A DNA stretch of 64,000 nucleotides from Verrucomicrobiota bacterium (GTDB lineage: Bacteria; Verrucomicrobiota; Kiritimatiellia; RFP12; UBA1067): positions 1 through 64,000 of the forward strand of contig JAHFSX010000031.1 of NCBI GenBank assembly GCA_023269675.1, written 5' to 3'. The notes under the pieces are model-generated. The model was not told where the DNA came from. It made no database searches and saw only the letters and a list, made by a program, of their open reading frames with translations. Below, one piece after another: positions 24,529 to 32,084 of the stretch (positions within the stretch are counted from its first letter, which is position 1; each line of letters starts with the position of its first letter). The position numbers and the translations under genes are program-made.

Positions 24529-24851
24529 TATTCACTGATGCGGCGCAGGGCTGCCCAGACCGCCATGTACGCCTGGTCGCGCGAGGTGCCGTCGTGGACG
24601 GCGTTCTTGAAGTTGGTGTAGTCGATCTCGTTGGCTTCCCTGCAGACGATCGCTGCCCAAACCGGTTTCAGGAAATCGGCCCGGTAGGGGTAATCGTTCC
24701 CGGGGGTGTGCTCGACCGTGATCTCCTTGAGCCCGTTCACCTCGCACAGACGTTCGAGGTCGCCTTCAAAGCGCGCCCGGACGTGGATCAGCTTCGGGTT
24801 TTCGGCGTGCCGGACGGCGGAAAAGAATCCGGATTTGCAAAACAGCCACAT
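24528..24851 (-). CDS. Small conserved protein of unknown function
   Basis: The 107-residue product begins MWLFCKSGFFSAVRHAENPK and continues LIHVRARFEGDLERLC, HTPGNDYPYRADFLKPVWAAIV, NFKNAVHDGTSRDQAYMAVWAAL. This pattern (MWLFT.xGFFSxV, a VRAR strand, DYPYR and a C-terminal helix) is a widespread small soluble family of unknown function; I recognise the shape but not a named role. GGAGGAGTGACT precedes the ATG at 24851. A longer in-frame extension to 24950 lacks a binding site. It stands alone between repeat clusters. Confidence 0.75.
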   Translation of the reverse strand: MWLFCKSGFFSAVRHAENPKLIHVRARFEGDLERLCEVNGLKEITVEHTPGNDYPYRADFLKPVWAAIVCREANEIDYTNFKNAVHDGTSRDQAYMAVWAALRRISE

Positions 24852-24969
24852 AGTCACTCCTCCTGCATGCAGTTTTGGCGCGGGCGGCCCCGCGCCTGGA
24901 TGCGTGTCAAGAGCATAGCCGATCGGGGGTGGTTTTGTCAAAAAATGCATCGAGCGCTTCCCGGCGGCT

Positions 24970-24999
24970 GGTGTGATTCAACTTCGTTGAATCCACACC
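24970..24999. repeat. Hairpin repeat, copy 3 (GGTGTGATTCAAC type)
   Basis: GGTGTGATTCAAC and GTTGAATCCACACC pair with one bulge around a 3-nt loop. A heptamer array follows directly. Confidence 0.75.
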
Positions 25000-25005
25000 C
25001 GAAGG

Positions 25006-25033
25006 AGGAGTTAGGATTCAGGAGTTAGGAGTT
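25006..25033 (+). repeat. Heptamer array
   Basis: AGGAGTT, AGGATTC, AGGAGTT, AGGAGTT in exact 7-bp phase, just after hairpin copy 3. Confidence 0.7.
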
Positions 25034-25179
25034 GCAATGCCATGGCAGCGAACGTGTTCGTGCCCTGCTCGAGAGTCCGTGTTCGTGTCTTCAAAATGAG
25101 GTCAAACGTAGTGCCTCAAGAAACGGTTGTTCGCGGAAGGGTTCCTCCTTGTCGAACGCCCTGTTTTCAGGGTCTTCTG

Positions 25180-25207
25180 CGCTTCCAACTCCTCAATCCT
25201 AACTCCT
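25180..25207 (-). repeat. Heptamer array, inverted
   Basis: On the minus strand AGGAGTT, AGGATTG, AGGAGTT, GGAAGCG in exact phase, preceded by the same AAGGTAAATTT block as the array at 23445. Confidence 0.7.
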
Positions 25208-25218
25208 AAATTTACCTT

Positions 25219-25253
25219 GGTGCGACTCAGTGTCACCGACACTGAATCGCACC
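25219..25253. repeat. Hairpin repeat, copy 4 (GGTGCGACTCAGTGTC type)
   Basis: GGTGCGACTCAGTGTC and GACACTGAATCGCACC pair at 14 of 16 positions around a 3-nt loop. With its flank this is the inverted counterpart of copy 1. Confidence 0.75.
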
Positions 25254-25349
25254 CCCCCTGCGGCCCGCATGCCCGCTGACGCGCGTGCGCCCGCGCCAAA
25301 CATCCGGCTGAATGCGTTGAACAGGAACCCGACTGAAAGGAGCCCGTCC

Positions 25350-26351
25350 ATGATTAAAGCCTATGCCGCATTTGAACCCAAGGGAGAACTCAAACCCTTC
25401 GAGTATGATCCCGGCGAACTGAAGCCTCACGAGGTGGAAATCGCGGTCCGCTTCTGCGGCATCTGCCACAGCGACCTGAGCGTCATCGACAGCGCGTGGG
25501 GGAACACGACCTACCCCGTCGTGCCGGGGCATGAAGTGGTGGGCGAAATCGCGAAGAAGGGGGAGCGGGTCGCGCATCTGGCGGTGGGTCAGGTTGTGGG
25601 TCTGGGCTGGCATGCCGGCTACTGCAACGCGTGCGCGCAGTGTCATGCGGGCGACCAGAACCTGTGCGCCGGTTCTCAGGCGACGATCATCGGGCATTAC
25701 GGCGGCTTTGCTGACAAGGTCCGCGCGGCCGCCGACTGCGTGTTCCCCATTCCCGAGGGCATCGACCTGGCGTCAGCCGGCCCCCTGTTTTGCGGAGGGA
25801 TCACCGTGTTTAACCCGCTGGTGCAGTTCGGGGTCAAACCCACGGACCGCGTGGCGGTGATCGGCATCGGCGGGTTGGGCCACCTGGCGCTGAAGTTCCT
25901 CGCCGCCTGGGGCTGCGAGGTGACGGCCTTCACTTCCAGCGACTCCAAACGGGAGGAGGCCTTGAAATTGGGTGCCAGCCACACCTTGAATTCACGCGAT
26001 CCCAAAGAAGTCGCGGCGGCCGCGGGCCGCTTCGACTTCATCATTTCCACGGTCAACGTGAAACTGGACTGGAATCTCTATCTGAGCGCGCTGCGGCCGC
26101 GCGGCCGCCTGCACTTCGTGGGGGCGACGCTGGACCCGCTGGACATCCATGTTTTTTCGCTCATCACGGGACAGCGCTCGATCTCCGGCTCGCCGGTAGG
26201 CAGCCCCGGAACCATCGTCAAGATGCTGGAGTTCGTCCGGCGCCACAACCTCCGGCCGGTCGTGGAGACGTTCGCTTTTGACCGCGTCAACGAGGCTGTC
26301 GCGCGGCTAAGGAGCGGCCTGGCGCATTATCGCGTGGTGCTGCGCCGCTGA
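25350..26351 (+). CDS. Zinc-dependent NAD(P)-type alcohol dehydrogenase
   Basis: The 333-residue medium-chain dehydrogenase has the catalytic zinc region CGICHSD (about 36-42) and GHEVVGE (60-66). Structural-zinc cysteines are in YCNACAQCHAGDQNLC, and a Rossmann fold is shown by VIGIGGLGHLALKFLAAWG. The pattern is that of the YahK/cinnamyl-alcohol dehydrogenase group, which reduces aldehydes, usually with NADPH. GAAAGGAG lies 8 nt before the ATG at 25350. It converges on the KDPG aldolase gene across a very strong hairpin. The physiological substrate is not evident. Confidence 0.9.
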   Translation: MIKAYAAFEPKGELKPFEYDPGELKPHEVEIAVRFCGICHSDLSVIDSAWGNTTYPVVPGHEVVGEIAKKGERVAHLAVGQVVGLGWHAGYCNACAQCHAGDQNLCAGSQATIIGHYGGFADKVRAAADCVFPIPEGIDLASAGPLFCGGITVFNPLVQFGVKPTDRVAVIGIGGLGHLALKFLAAWGCEVTAFTSSDSKREEALKLGASHTLNSRDPKEVAAAAGRFDFIISTVNVKLDWNLYLSALRPRGRLHFVGATLDPLDIHVFSLITGQRSISGSPVGSPGTIVKMLEFVRRHNLRPVVETFAFDRVNEAVARLRSGLAHYRVVLRR

Positions 26352-26371
26352 GACCTCGCAGGCGGCACCGG

Positions 26372-26414
26372 ACGTCAAGCGCGGACGGCGCGCCGCGCCG
26401 TCCGCGCTTGACGT
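26372..26414. terminator. 20-bp perfect-stem bidirectional terminator
   Basis: ACGTCAAGCGCGGACGGCGC (26372-26391) and its exact complement (26395-26414) with a 3-nt loop lie between the convergent adh and eda genes. The stem is unusually long and GC-rich. There is no T-tract on either side. Confidence 0.65.
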
Positions 26415-26425
26415 GTCGGGAAGGT

Positions 26426-27079
26426 TCACTTCGGGTTGGCGCGGGCCGCGGCGACGATGGCGCGGGCCTCGCGGCAGCGCTGGGCGATCACGTCCCACCG
26501 GCCTTCGGCCATTTCTTCCTTCTTGGCGATCCAGGTGCCGCCGACCGCGGCCACGGTGTCGATCTTCAGGTACGACTCCAGGTTGGCGGTCGAGGCGCCG
26601 CCGGTGGGCATGAAGCGCACGCCGGTGTGCTTGTAGGGGGCCGAGAGGGCGGAGAGCAGCTTGGTGCCGCCGAGCGCTTCGGCCGGGAAGAACTTGAGCA
26701 GCTTGCAGCCGAGTTCGAGTCCGGCCTCGATGTCGGACGGGTTGGCGACGCCGGGCACGAAGGGCAGCCTGAGCTCCTGGGCGGCCTGCACCACGCGCGG
26801 GTTGAGCCCCGGCGCGACCGCGAAGCGCGCGCCCGCCGCCAGGGCGATCTGGACGGTCTCGGGGGTCAAGACCGTGCCCGCGCCGACGATCAGGGCGGGG
26901 CGCTCTTTGGCGAGGAGGCGGATGACCTCGGCGGCCACGGCGGTGCGGAACGTGATCTCGACCACCGGCAGGCCGCCCGCGATCAGGGCGTCGGCTAGCG
27001 GCAGGGCGTAAGCGATGGAATCGATGGCGATCACTGGGACGACGCCGAATTCGGCGACGCGGTCTAAAACGGTCGGCAT
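26426..27079 (-). CDS. eda: KDPG/KHG aldolase
   Basis: The 217-residue class I aldolase cleaves 2-keto-3-deoxy-6-phosphogluconate to pyruvate and glyceraldehyde 3-phosphate, and often acts on 4-hydroxy-2-oxoglutarate. Key features: VVEITFRT with Glu41, GAGTVLTPE, the Schiff-base lysine at about 129 in KFFPAEALGG, and FMPTGG for phosphate binding. The length is standard. It closes Entner-Doudoroff or uronate routes; other pathway genes are not in this window. It stands alone on the minus strand, upstream of the adh hairpin. Confidence 0.93.
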   Translation of the reverse strand: MPTVLDRVAEFGVVPVIAIDSIAYALPLADALIAGGLPVVEITFRTAVAAEVIRLLAKERPALIVGAGTVLTPETVQIALAAGARFAVAPGLNPRVVQAAQELRLPFVPGVANPSDIEAGLELGCKLLKFFPAEALGGTKLLSALSAPYKHTGVRFMPTGGASTANLESYLKIDTVAAVGGTWIAKKEEMAEGRWDVIAQRCREARAIVAAARANPK

Positions 27080-27113
27080 GGGTGGCTCCTGCTGTAAGGT
27101 TTTGGAAAGGACG

Positions 27114-28043
27114 TTATCGGGCCGCCATCACTTTAAGCGGCGTGATTTTGCTTTGCGCGACCTTCTCCTGCAGGGACAAGGCCCGCGTGTCGAGGCTTTT
27201 GGGATAGCGTTGCTGGATGGCCGCGAGGGCGGCCGCCGCGGCTGAGTAAACTTCCCCCGAGCGCGTGGTTTTGAGCAGCTTTTGCAGGGGGTCGACCACC
27301 GTCTGCAGGGCGGGGCTCGCCGCCAGGCCCAAGGCCTCGCACGCGACTTCAACGCGGCGCCAGTTGCAGGACGATAACTCGGCCGCCAGCGCATGGACGG
27401 CCTCTTCGCTGCCGATCCGTCCGAGGGTCAGATAGGCGTGCCGGCTCTTGCCGAGCTTCGCGATCAAGTGCTGAACGCTCGCCGCGCCGCATTTGACCAG
27501 CAGGTTGGCCACGTAATCCGCGCCCCGGTTCGTGTCCGGCTCATCCAGCGCGTGCTCCTTGAAGCCCTCGATCAGGGCGGGAATCACAGACTCCCCCGTC
27601 ATGATCAAGGCCCTGCCGGCCTGCTCATCGCCTCGGCGCAGTTTTTCGATGAGCTCAGGAATCTGATGCGGCTCCGGTCTTTCGGGCATCGGGGCGGGGG
27701 CCGGCTGGGCGGCGGGTGGCGGCGGTCCCCCCGGGACGAGGATGCGCGTGCCGCAGCGTTGGCAGGTGATTTTCTTGCCGGCGGCGCGCTCCGCAATGAC
27801 AATATGCACGGCGCACGTGGGACACGCGAACTTGAGGTCGTCCCGCTGCTGTTTCAGGCCGACGCCGATGACTCTCAGTGCGGCGGGCGGCGTGGGCTCT
27901 GGCGCTTCCGCTTGCGGCTTCTGCAACTCGGGAAGTCGGATGTGGCCCTTGCAGCAGGGGCACGGGATCGTCCTCCCGAAGGCGGCTTCGGGCAGTCCCA
28001 GGCGTTGCTGGCAATGTGGACAGTTGAACTTAAGGTCGCTCAT
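27114..28043 (-). CDS. Zinc-ribbon and HEAT-repeat protein
   Basis: The 309-residue protein carries two N-terminal zinc ribbons: CPHC...CPCC (about 8-32) and CPTC...CQRC (about 73-97). A Pro/Ala linker and HEAT-like helical repeats follow (about 125-290; VIPALIEGFKEHALDEPDTNRGADY, VQHLIAKLGKSRHAYLTLGRIG, EEAVHALAAELSSCNWRRVEVACEALG). No signal peptide is visible, so it is probably cytoplasmic and a scaffold or protein-protein binding factor. Similar MJ0042-like ribbon proteins are common in PVC genomes, with no assigned role. A candidate promoter lies upstream on the minus strand. Confidence 0.75.
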   Translation of the reverse strand: MSDLKFNCPHCQQRLGLPEAAFGRTIPCPCCKGHIRLPELQKPQAEAPEPTPPAALRVIGVGLKQQRDDLKFACPTCAVHIVIAERAAGKKITCQRCGTRILVPGGPPPPAAQPAPAPMPERPEPHQIPELIEKLRRGDEQAGRALIMTGESVIPALIEGFKEHALDEPDTNRGADYVANLLVKCGAASVQHLIAKLGKSRHAYLTLGRIGSEEAVHALAAELSSCNWRRVEVACEALGLAASPALQTVVDPLQKLLKTTRSGEVYSAAAAALAAIQQRYPKSLDTRALSLQEKVAQSKITPLKVMAAR

Positions 28044-28107
28044 CGTGTCGGCTTAAAAGGGCGCAGGTCAGTTGGACCAAGGCATAATGATCCTAGAGAG
28101 GGCCTTA

Positions 28108-28136
28108 AGTATAGAAGATCTGTTCTCTAATTTGAA
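28108..28136 (-). promoter_or_regulatory. Candidate promoter of the zinc-ribbon/HEAT gene
   Basis: On the minus strand TTCAAA (28136-28131), 17 bp, TATACT (28113-28108), about 65 bp upstream of the start codon. The -35 element is imperfect. Confidence 0.4.
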
Positions 28137-28362
28137 GAGCAAAGCCAATGATATTTTAGGGCCGCAGGTGCGCCCGGCCCGGGGTGTCCGGACAGGCGCC
28201 CGCGCCGCCCGTCCGGACCGGCGGGGGCCCGGCCGTCGCGACCGGCGCGGACACGCGCAAAAAAGACCAAATGGTGGACATGACGGCCGGGGCGTTTTTT
28301 GATCTAATGGTCACGTTGAAATGGAAGAAAGGCCCGCGGGGGGCGAATACGAGGGGAGAGCC
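28137..28362. other. GC-rich leader region of the Etf operon
   Basis: Between the divergent HEAT gene promoter and etfB lies a segment with several G/C-rich self-complementary stretches (around 28165-28260). I see no clear promoter consensus or known riboswitch. The etfB ribosome binding site GAGGGGAGAG is at 28351-28360. Confidence 0.35.
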
Positions 28363-29154
28363 ATGCACATTATCGTTTGTGTCAAACAGGTCCCGGATAC
28401 GGCGAACGTCCGTATCAATCCCGAGACCAACACCTTGATGCGCGAGGGGGTCGAGAGCATCATGAACCCCTTCGACGAGTACGCGCTGGAAGAGGCGCTG
28501 AAGCTGAAGGACGCGCACGGCGCCCGCGTGACGGTCATCTCCATGGGGCCCCCGCAGGCCGAGGTGGTGCTGCGCGAGGCCATGGCCCGCGGGGCGGACG
28601 ATGTCGTGCTGCTGACGGACCGGGCGTTCGCGGGCGCCGACACCCTGGCGACCTCCTACGCGATCGCGCAGGCGATCAAGAAGGTCAACGCCAAGCCCGA
28701 CCTGGTGCTCTTCGGCAAGCAGGCGATCGACGGCGACACCGCCCAGGTCGGCCCCGGCGTCTCCGAGTTCCTGAATGTCCCGCTGGTGACCTACGTCAAG
28801 TCCATCACGGTCAGCGACGGCACGTTCACGGTCGAGACGCAGATGGACGAGGGCGTCGACGTGATCGAGGGCCGCATGCCCGCCGTGATGACGGTGGTGA
28901 AGGAGGCCTCCGCGCCGCGCTTCGCGAGCCTGAGCGGGTGGATGGCGGCCAAGAAGACGGCGATCCCGCGCTGGGGGGCGAAGGACGTGGGCGCGGCGGC
29001 GGCGATGTGCGGCCTGGACGGTTCGCCGACCAAGGTGGTCAAGATTTTCGCGCCGCCCACCAAGACGGGCGGCGTGCGGATGGACGGGCGCGAAGAGCCG
29101 TCCGCCGCGGTCGAGGCGATTTTGAAGGCGCTGCAAGACAAGGGGGTTGCGTAA
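28363..29154 (+). CDS. etfB: Electron transfer flavoprotein beta subunit
   Basis: The 263-residue protein starts MHIIVCVKQVPDTANVRINP, the standard EtfB/FixA N-terminus. It contains NPFDEYALEEALKLKD, GADDVVLLTDRAFAGADTLATSYAIAQAI, GKQAIDGDTAQVGPGVSEFL and a C-terminal lobe with AKKTAIPRW. EtfB binds AMP or, in bifurcating types, a second FAD. It pairs with the EtfA encoded 3 bp downstream. GAGGGGAGAG precedes the ATG. The gene opens a seven-gene redox operon. Confidence 0.95.
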   Translation: MHIIVCVKQVPDTANVRINPETNTLMREGVESIMNPFDEYALEEALKLKDAHGARVTVISMGPPQAEVVLREAMARGADDVVLLTDRAFAGADTLATSYAIAQAIKKVNAKPDLVLFGKQAIDGDTAQVGPGVSEFLNVPLVTYVKSITVSDGTFTVETQMDEGVDVIEGRMPAVMTVVKEASAPRFASLSGWMAAKKTAIPRWGAKDVGAAAAMCGLDGSPTKVVKIFAPPTKTGGVRMDGREEPSAAVEAILKALQDKGVA

Positions 29155-29157
29155 GCC

Positions 29158-30360
29158 ATGGCGGATACACCGATCATCATCGATAGCGGGAAGTGCCGCG
29201 GATGCAAGAAGTGCATCACCGCGTGCCCGTTCGACGCGTTGTACATGGAGGGCAAGCTGGCGGTGCTGAGGCCGGAAGAGTGCCGCGCCTGCAACGCCTG
29301 CGTCAAGGCCTGCCCGTTCTTCGCGATCGCGACGAACGCCAAAGAGGAAGTCAAGCAAGCGGATCTCGGGGATTTCAAAGGCATCTGGGTCTTCGCCGAG
29401 CAGCACCACGGCCAGGTGCAGGAGGTGGCCTACGAGCTGCTGTCCACCGGGCGCCGTCTGGCGAACGACCGCGGCTGCGAGCTGGCGGCGGTCGTGCTGG
29501 GGCACAACATCACCGACTCGGCGTCGTACCTGATCGCCGCGGGCGCCGACAAGGTCTACGTCGTGGACCAGCCCGAGCTGGCCGAATACGAGGCCAACGT
29601 CTACACCGACGCGCTGAACCAGCTCATCGCCAAGTACAAGCCCGAGGTGATCCTGGCGGGCGCCACGGCGGTGGGCCGGGCCTTCTTCGCCAAGGTGGCG
29701 GTGCGCTCGCGCACGGGGCTCACGGCGGACTGCACGGCGCTGTCGATCGACAAGGAGAGCCACCTGCTGCACCAGACGCGGCCGGCCTTCGGCGGCAACA
29801 TCATGGCGACGATCATGACGCCCAACCACCGGCCGCAGATGGCCACGGTGCGCCCCAAGGTGTTCAAGATGATGACGCCCGACTCCAAGCGCAAGGGCGC
29901 GACGCTGATGGAGGCGCTCCAGCTGGTGGCGGCCAGCACCCGGATCGTCCGCACCGAGCGCAACGCGATGAGCGTGAACATCTCCGAGGCGGAGATCATC
30001 GTGGCGGGCGGCCGCGGCCTGAAGAAGGCCGAGAACCTGGAGCAGCTCAAAAAGCTGGCGGACCTGATCGGCGGCGTCGTGGGCGTGTCGCGCGCCTGTG
30101 TGGACGCGGGCTGGATCTCGGCCGCGCATCAGGTCGGTCAGACCGGCAGGACCGTCTGCCCCAAGATCTATCTGGCGTTCGGCATTTCCGGCGCGATCCA
30201 GCACCTGGAGGGCATGCGCGCCTCCGACACCATCATCGCGATCAACAACGATCCGAACGCGCCGATTTTCGGGATCGCGGACCTCGGGATCGTGGGCGAC
30301 CTTTTTGAAATCCTGCCGATGCTGATCGAGGCGGTCGAGTCGAAAACCAAGCGGCAATAG
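29158..30360 (+). CDS. etfA: Electron transfer flavoprotein alpha subunit with N-terminal ferredoxin domain
   Basis: The 400-residue product begins with two 4Fe-4S motifs: Cys13, 16, 19, 23 (CRGCKKCITACP) and Cys42, 45, 48, 52 (CRACNACVKACP). A normal EtfA follows, with the FAD-binding C-terminal domain (VAGGRGLKKAENLEQL, GVSRACVDAGW, VGQTGRTVCPKIYLAFGISGAIQH, INNDPNAPIFGIADLGIVGDLFE). EtfA with such a ferredoxin domain is known from CarE and LctC of anaerobes, in electron-bifurcating or confurcating complexes. Here it pairs with an ETF-quinone oxidoreductase, which suggests coupling of ferredoxin and quinone pools. That coupling is inference. Confidence 0.95.
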   Translation: MADTPIIIDSGKCRGCKKCITACPFDALYMEGKLAVLRPEECRACNACVKACPFFAIATNAKEEVKQADLGDFKGIWVFAEQHHGQVQEVAYELLSTGRRLANDRGCELAAVVLGHNITDSASYLIAAGADKVYVVDQPELAEYEANVYTDALNQLIAKYKPEVILAGATAVGRAFFAKVAVRSRTGLTADCTALSIDKESHLLHQTRPAFGGNIMATIMTPNHRPQMATVRPKVFKMMTPDSKRKGATLMEALQLVAASTRIVRTERNAMSVNISEAEIIVAGGRGLKKAENLEQLKKLADLIGGVVGVSRACVDAGWISAAHQVGQTGRTVCPKIYLAFGISGAIQHLEGMRASDTIIAINNDPNAPIFGIADLGIVGDLFEILPMLIEAVESKTKRQ

Positions 30361-30361
30361 G

Positions 30362-30390
30362 CAGTGCGCACGAGGCAGGCAGAAGGCAGT
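30362..30390 (+). repeat. AGGCAG-type short repeats in the etfA-fixC spacer
   Basis: AGGCAG occurs at 30359, 30373, 30377 and 30384 in the spacer before the ETF-QO gene, with distances of 14 and 7 bp between the main copies. Confidence 0.45.
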
Positions 30391-30414
30391 ACTATTTTTG
30401 GGGGAGCGGGACTT

Positions 30415-32049
30415 ATGGCGAACACGACAAAACAGCCGATTCACACCGATATTCTCTGCGTGGGCGCGGGCATCGCCTCGCTGTCGACGGCGCTGGCGCT
30501 GCTGCGCACGCTGAAGGCGCAGGGCAAGTCCGTGCCGCGCGTCACGATCATCGACAAGGGCCGCAGCGTGGGCAGCCACGTGCTCTCCGGCGCGGTGATC
30601 GATCCGAGCGGCTTCAAGGGGCTGCTGACCGACGAGGAGTTCAAAAAGATGCCGGTGGAGGCGCGCGTCAGCAAAGAGGCGTTCCACATGCTGTTCGACG
30701 CGACGCACGCGATGCGCATCCCGTGGGTCCCGCCGCTGATGCAGGCGCACGGGTACCCGGTCGGCTCGCTGACCAAGCTGACGCAGTACTTCGCGCAGCT
30801 GTGCGAGAAAGAGGGCGCGGAGGTTTTCACGGGGTTCGCGGCGACCGAGCTGCTCGAGGACAACAAGGGCCGCGTGATCGGCGTCAAGATCGGCGACAAA
30901 GGGGTGGGCCACGACGGCCAGCCCAAATCGACCTACCTGCCGGGCGAGGAGATCTACGCCAAGGTCGTGGTGCTGGGCGAGGGCGCGTGCGGCATCCTGA
31001 CCGACAAGCTGATCGCCCGCAAAGGCCTCGAAGGGCGGCGCGCGCAGTCCTACGCGGTGGGCATCAAGGAGGTGGTCGAGGTGCCGGCCAACGAGGCGCG
31101 GACGGGCGAGATCGCGCACACCTTCGGCTATCCGTCCGACTGGAGCACCTACGGCGGCGGCTTTGTCTATCACGTCTCGCCGACGCAGGTGATGATCTGC
31201 TTCGCGTACGCGCTCGACTATGCGCGGCCGGAGATCGATCCGCACCTGCTGTTCCGCAAGTTCAAGGCGCATCCGGTGATGGCGGAGCACATCAAGGGCG
31301 GCAAGTCCGTGGCCTACGGCGCGAAGGTGATCCCCGAGGGCGGCTACTACTCGGTGCCGCAGGTGGTCGCGGACGGCGTGCTGATCGTGGGCGACGGCGC
31401 GGGCCTGGTGGACACGCTGCGCATCAAGGGCATCCACATCGCGGCGCAGTCGGGCCGCGCGGCGGCCGAGACGCTGGCCGCGTGCTGGAACAGCAACGAT
31501 TTCTCGCTGGCGGCGCTCAAGCCTTACGGCGACCGGCTCAAGAAGACCGAGGGGTGGAAGCAGCTCAAGCGCGTGAAGAACGTGCGCGCGCCCTTCTCCA
31601 CCAATCTGATCCTGGGCGTGATGAGCGCGGGGTGCGCGTGGGCGACGTTTGGCGCGCTGCCGTTCTGGCCGGTGCCGATGGAGCCGGACCACGAGACGCT
31701 GCTGCCGCTCAAGGGCGGCAAGCTGCCGGCGCCGGAAAGCGTCGACGCGAGCCCGACCTCGCCGGACCGCCTGACGGACGTGTTCATGTCCGGAACGATC
31801 CACGACGAGGACCAGCCGTGCCACCTCAAAATTCTTGATCGCGCGACCTGCACGAAATGTATTAAGCTCTACGGCGCACCCTGCCAAAGGTTCTGCCCGG
31901 CGGAAGTGTACCGGCTGGAAGAGGGCTTCATCCATGTGGACTTCTCCAACTGTCTGCACTGCAAGACGTGCCAGATCAAGGATCCCTTCAAGAACATCGA
32001 GTGGACCTTCCCGCAGGGCGGAGACGGCCCGCGCTACACGCGCATGTGA
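30415..32049 (+). CDS. Electron transfer flavoprotein-ubiquinone oxidoreductase
   Basis: The 544-residue flavoprotein passes electrons from ETF to quinone at the membrane. It has an FAD Rossmann motif (CVGAGIASLSTALALL, about 15-30), GSHVLSGAVIDPSG, GYPVGSLTKLTQYFAQL and GDGAGLVDTLRIKGIHIAAQSG. The C-terminal ferredoxin part is CTKCIKLYGAPCQRFCPAEVY then NCLHCKTCQIKDPFKNIEWTFPQGGDGPRY, matching the single-polypeptide ETF-QO class (a FixC-FixX fusion). GGGGAGCGGG lies before the ATG at 30415. It completes an EtfBA-ETF-QO set. Confidence 0.94.
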   Translation: MANTTKQPIHTDILCVGAGIASLSTALALLRTLKAQGKSVPRVTIIDKGRSVGSHVLSGAVIDPSGFKGLLTDEEFKKMPVEARVSKEAFHMLFDATHAMRIPWVPPLMQAHGYPVGSLTKLTQYFAQLCEKEGAEVFTGFAATELLEDNKGRVIGVKIGDKGVGHDGQPKSTYLPGEEIYAKVVVLGEGACGILTDKLIARKGLEGRRAQSYAVGIKEVVEVPANEARTGEIAHTFGYPSDWSTYGGGFVYHVSPTQVMICFAYALDYARPEIDPHLLFRKFKAHPVMAEHIKGGKSVAYGAKVIPEGGYYSVPQVVADGVLIVGDGAGLVDTLRIKGIHIAAQSGRAAAETLAACWNSNDFSLAALKPYGDRLKKTEGWKQLKRVKNVRAPFSTNLILGVMSAGCAWATFGALPFWPVPMEPDHETLLPLKGGKLPAPESVDASPTSPDRLTDVFMSGTIHDEDQPCHLKILDRATCTKCIKLYGAPCQRFCPAEVYRLEEGFIHVDFSNCLHCKTCQIKDPFKNIEWTFPQGGDGPRYTRM

Positions 32050-32084
32050 GAACCGCTTATTCAAACCGCATCAAGGAAATGACC

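Larger units (their letters stand above)
24852..25349. other. Repeat-rich intergenic region
   Basis: About 500 bp with two hairpins (24970-24999, 25219-25253) and two heptamer arrays (25006-25033, 25180-25207). A 65-codon minus-strand frame (25102-25299) covers the repeat. The left copy near 23440 has a related but interrupted reading, so this is treated as repeat rather than gene. Confidence 0.6.

Noticed and set aside
25102..25299. 65-codon minus-strand ORF in the repeat region
   Set aside because: It covers the inverted repeat copy; the other copy has stops in the matching frame.
28156..32064. 1302-codon minus-strand ORF opposite the Etf genes
   Set aside because: It mirrors codon structure of four well-supported plus-strand genes; its protein is Arg/His/Leu-rich with no motif.
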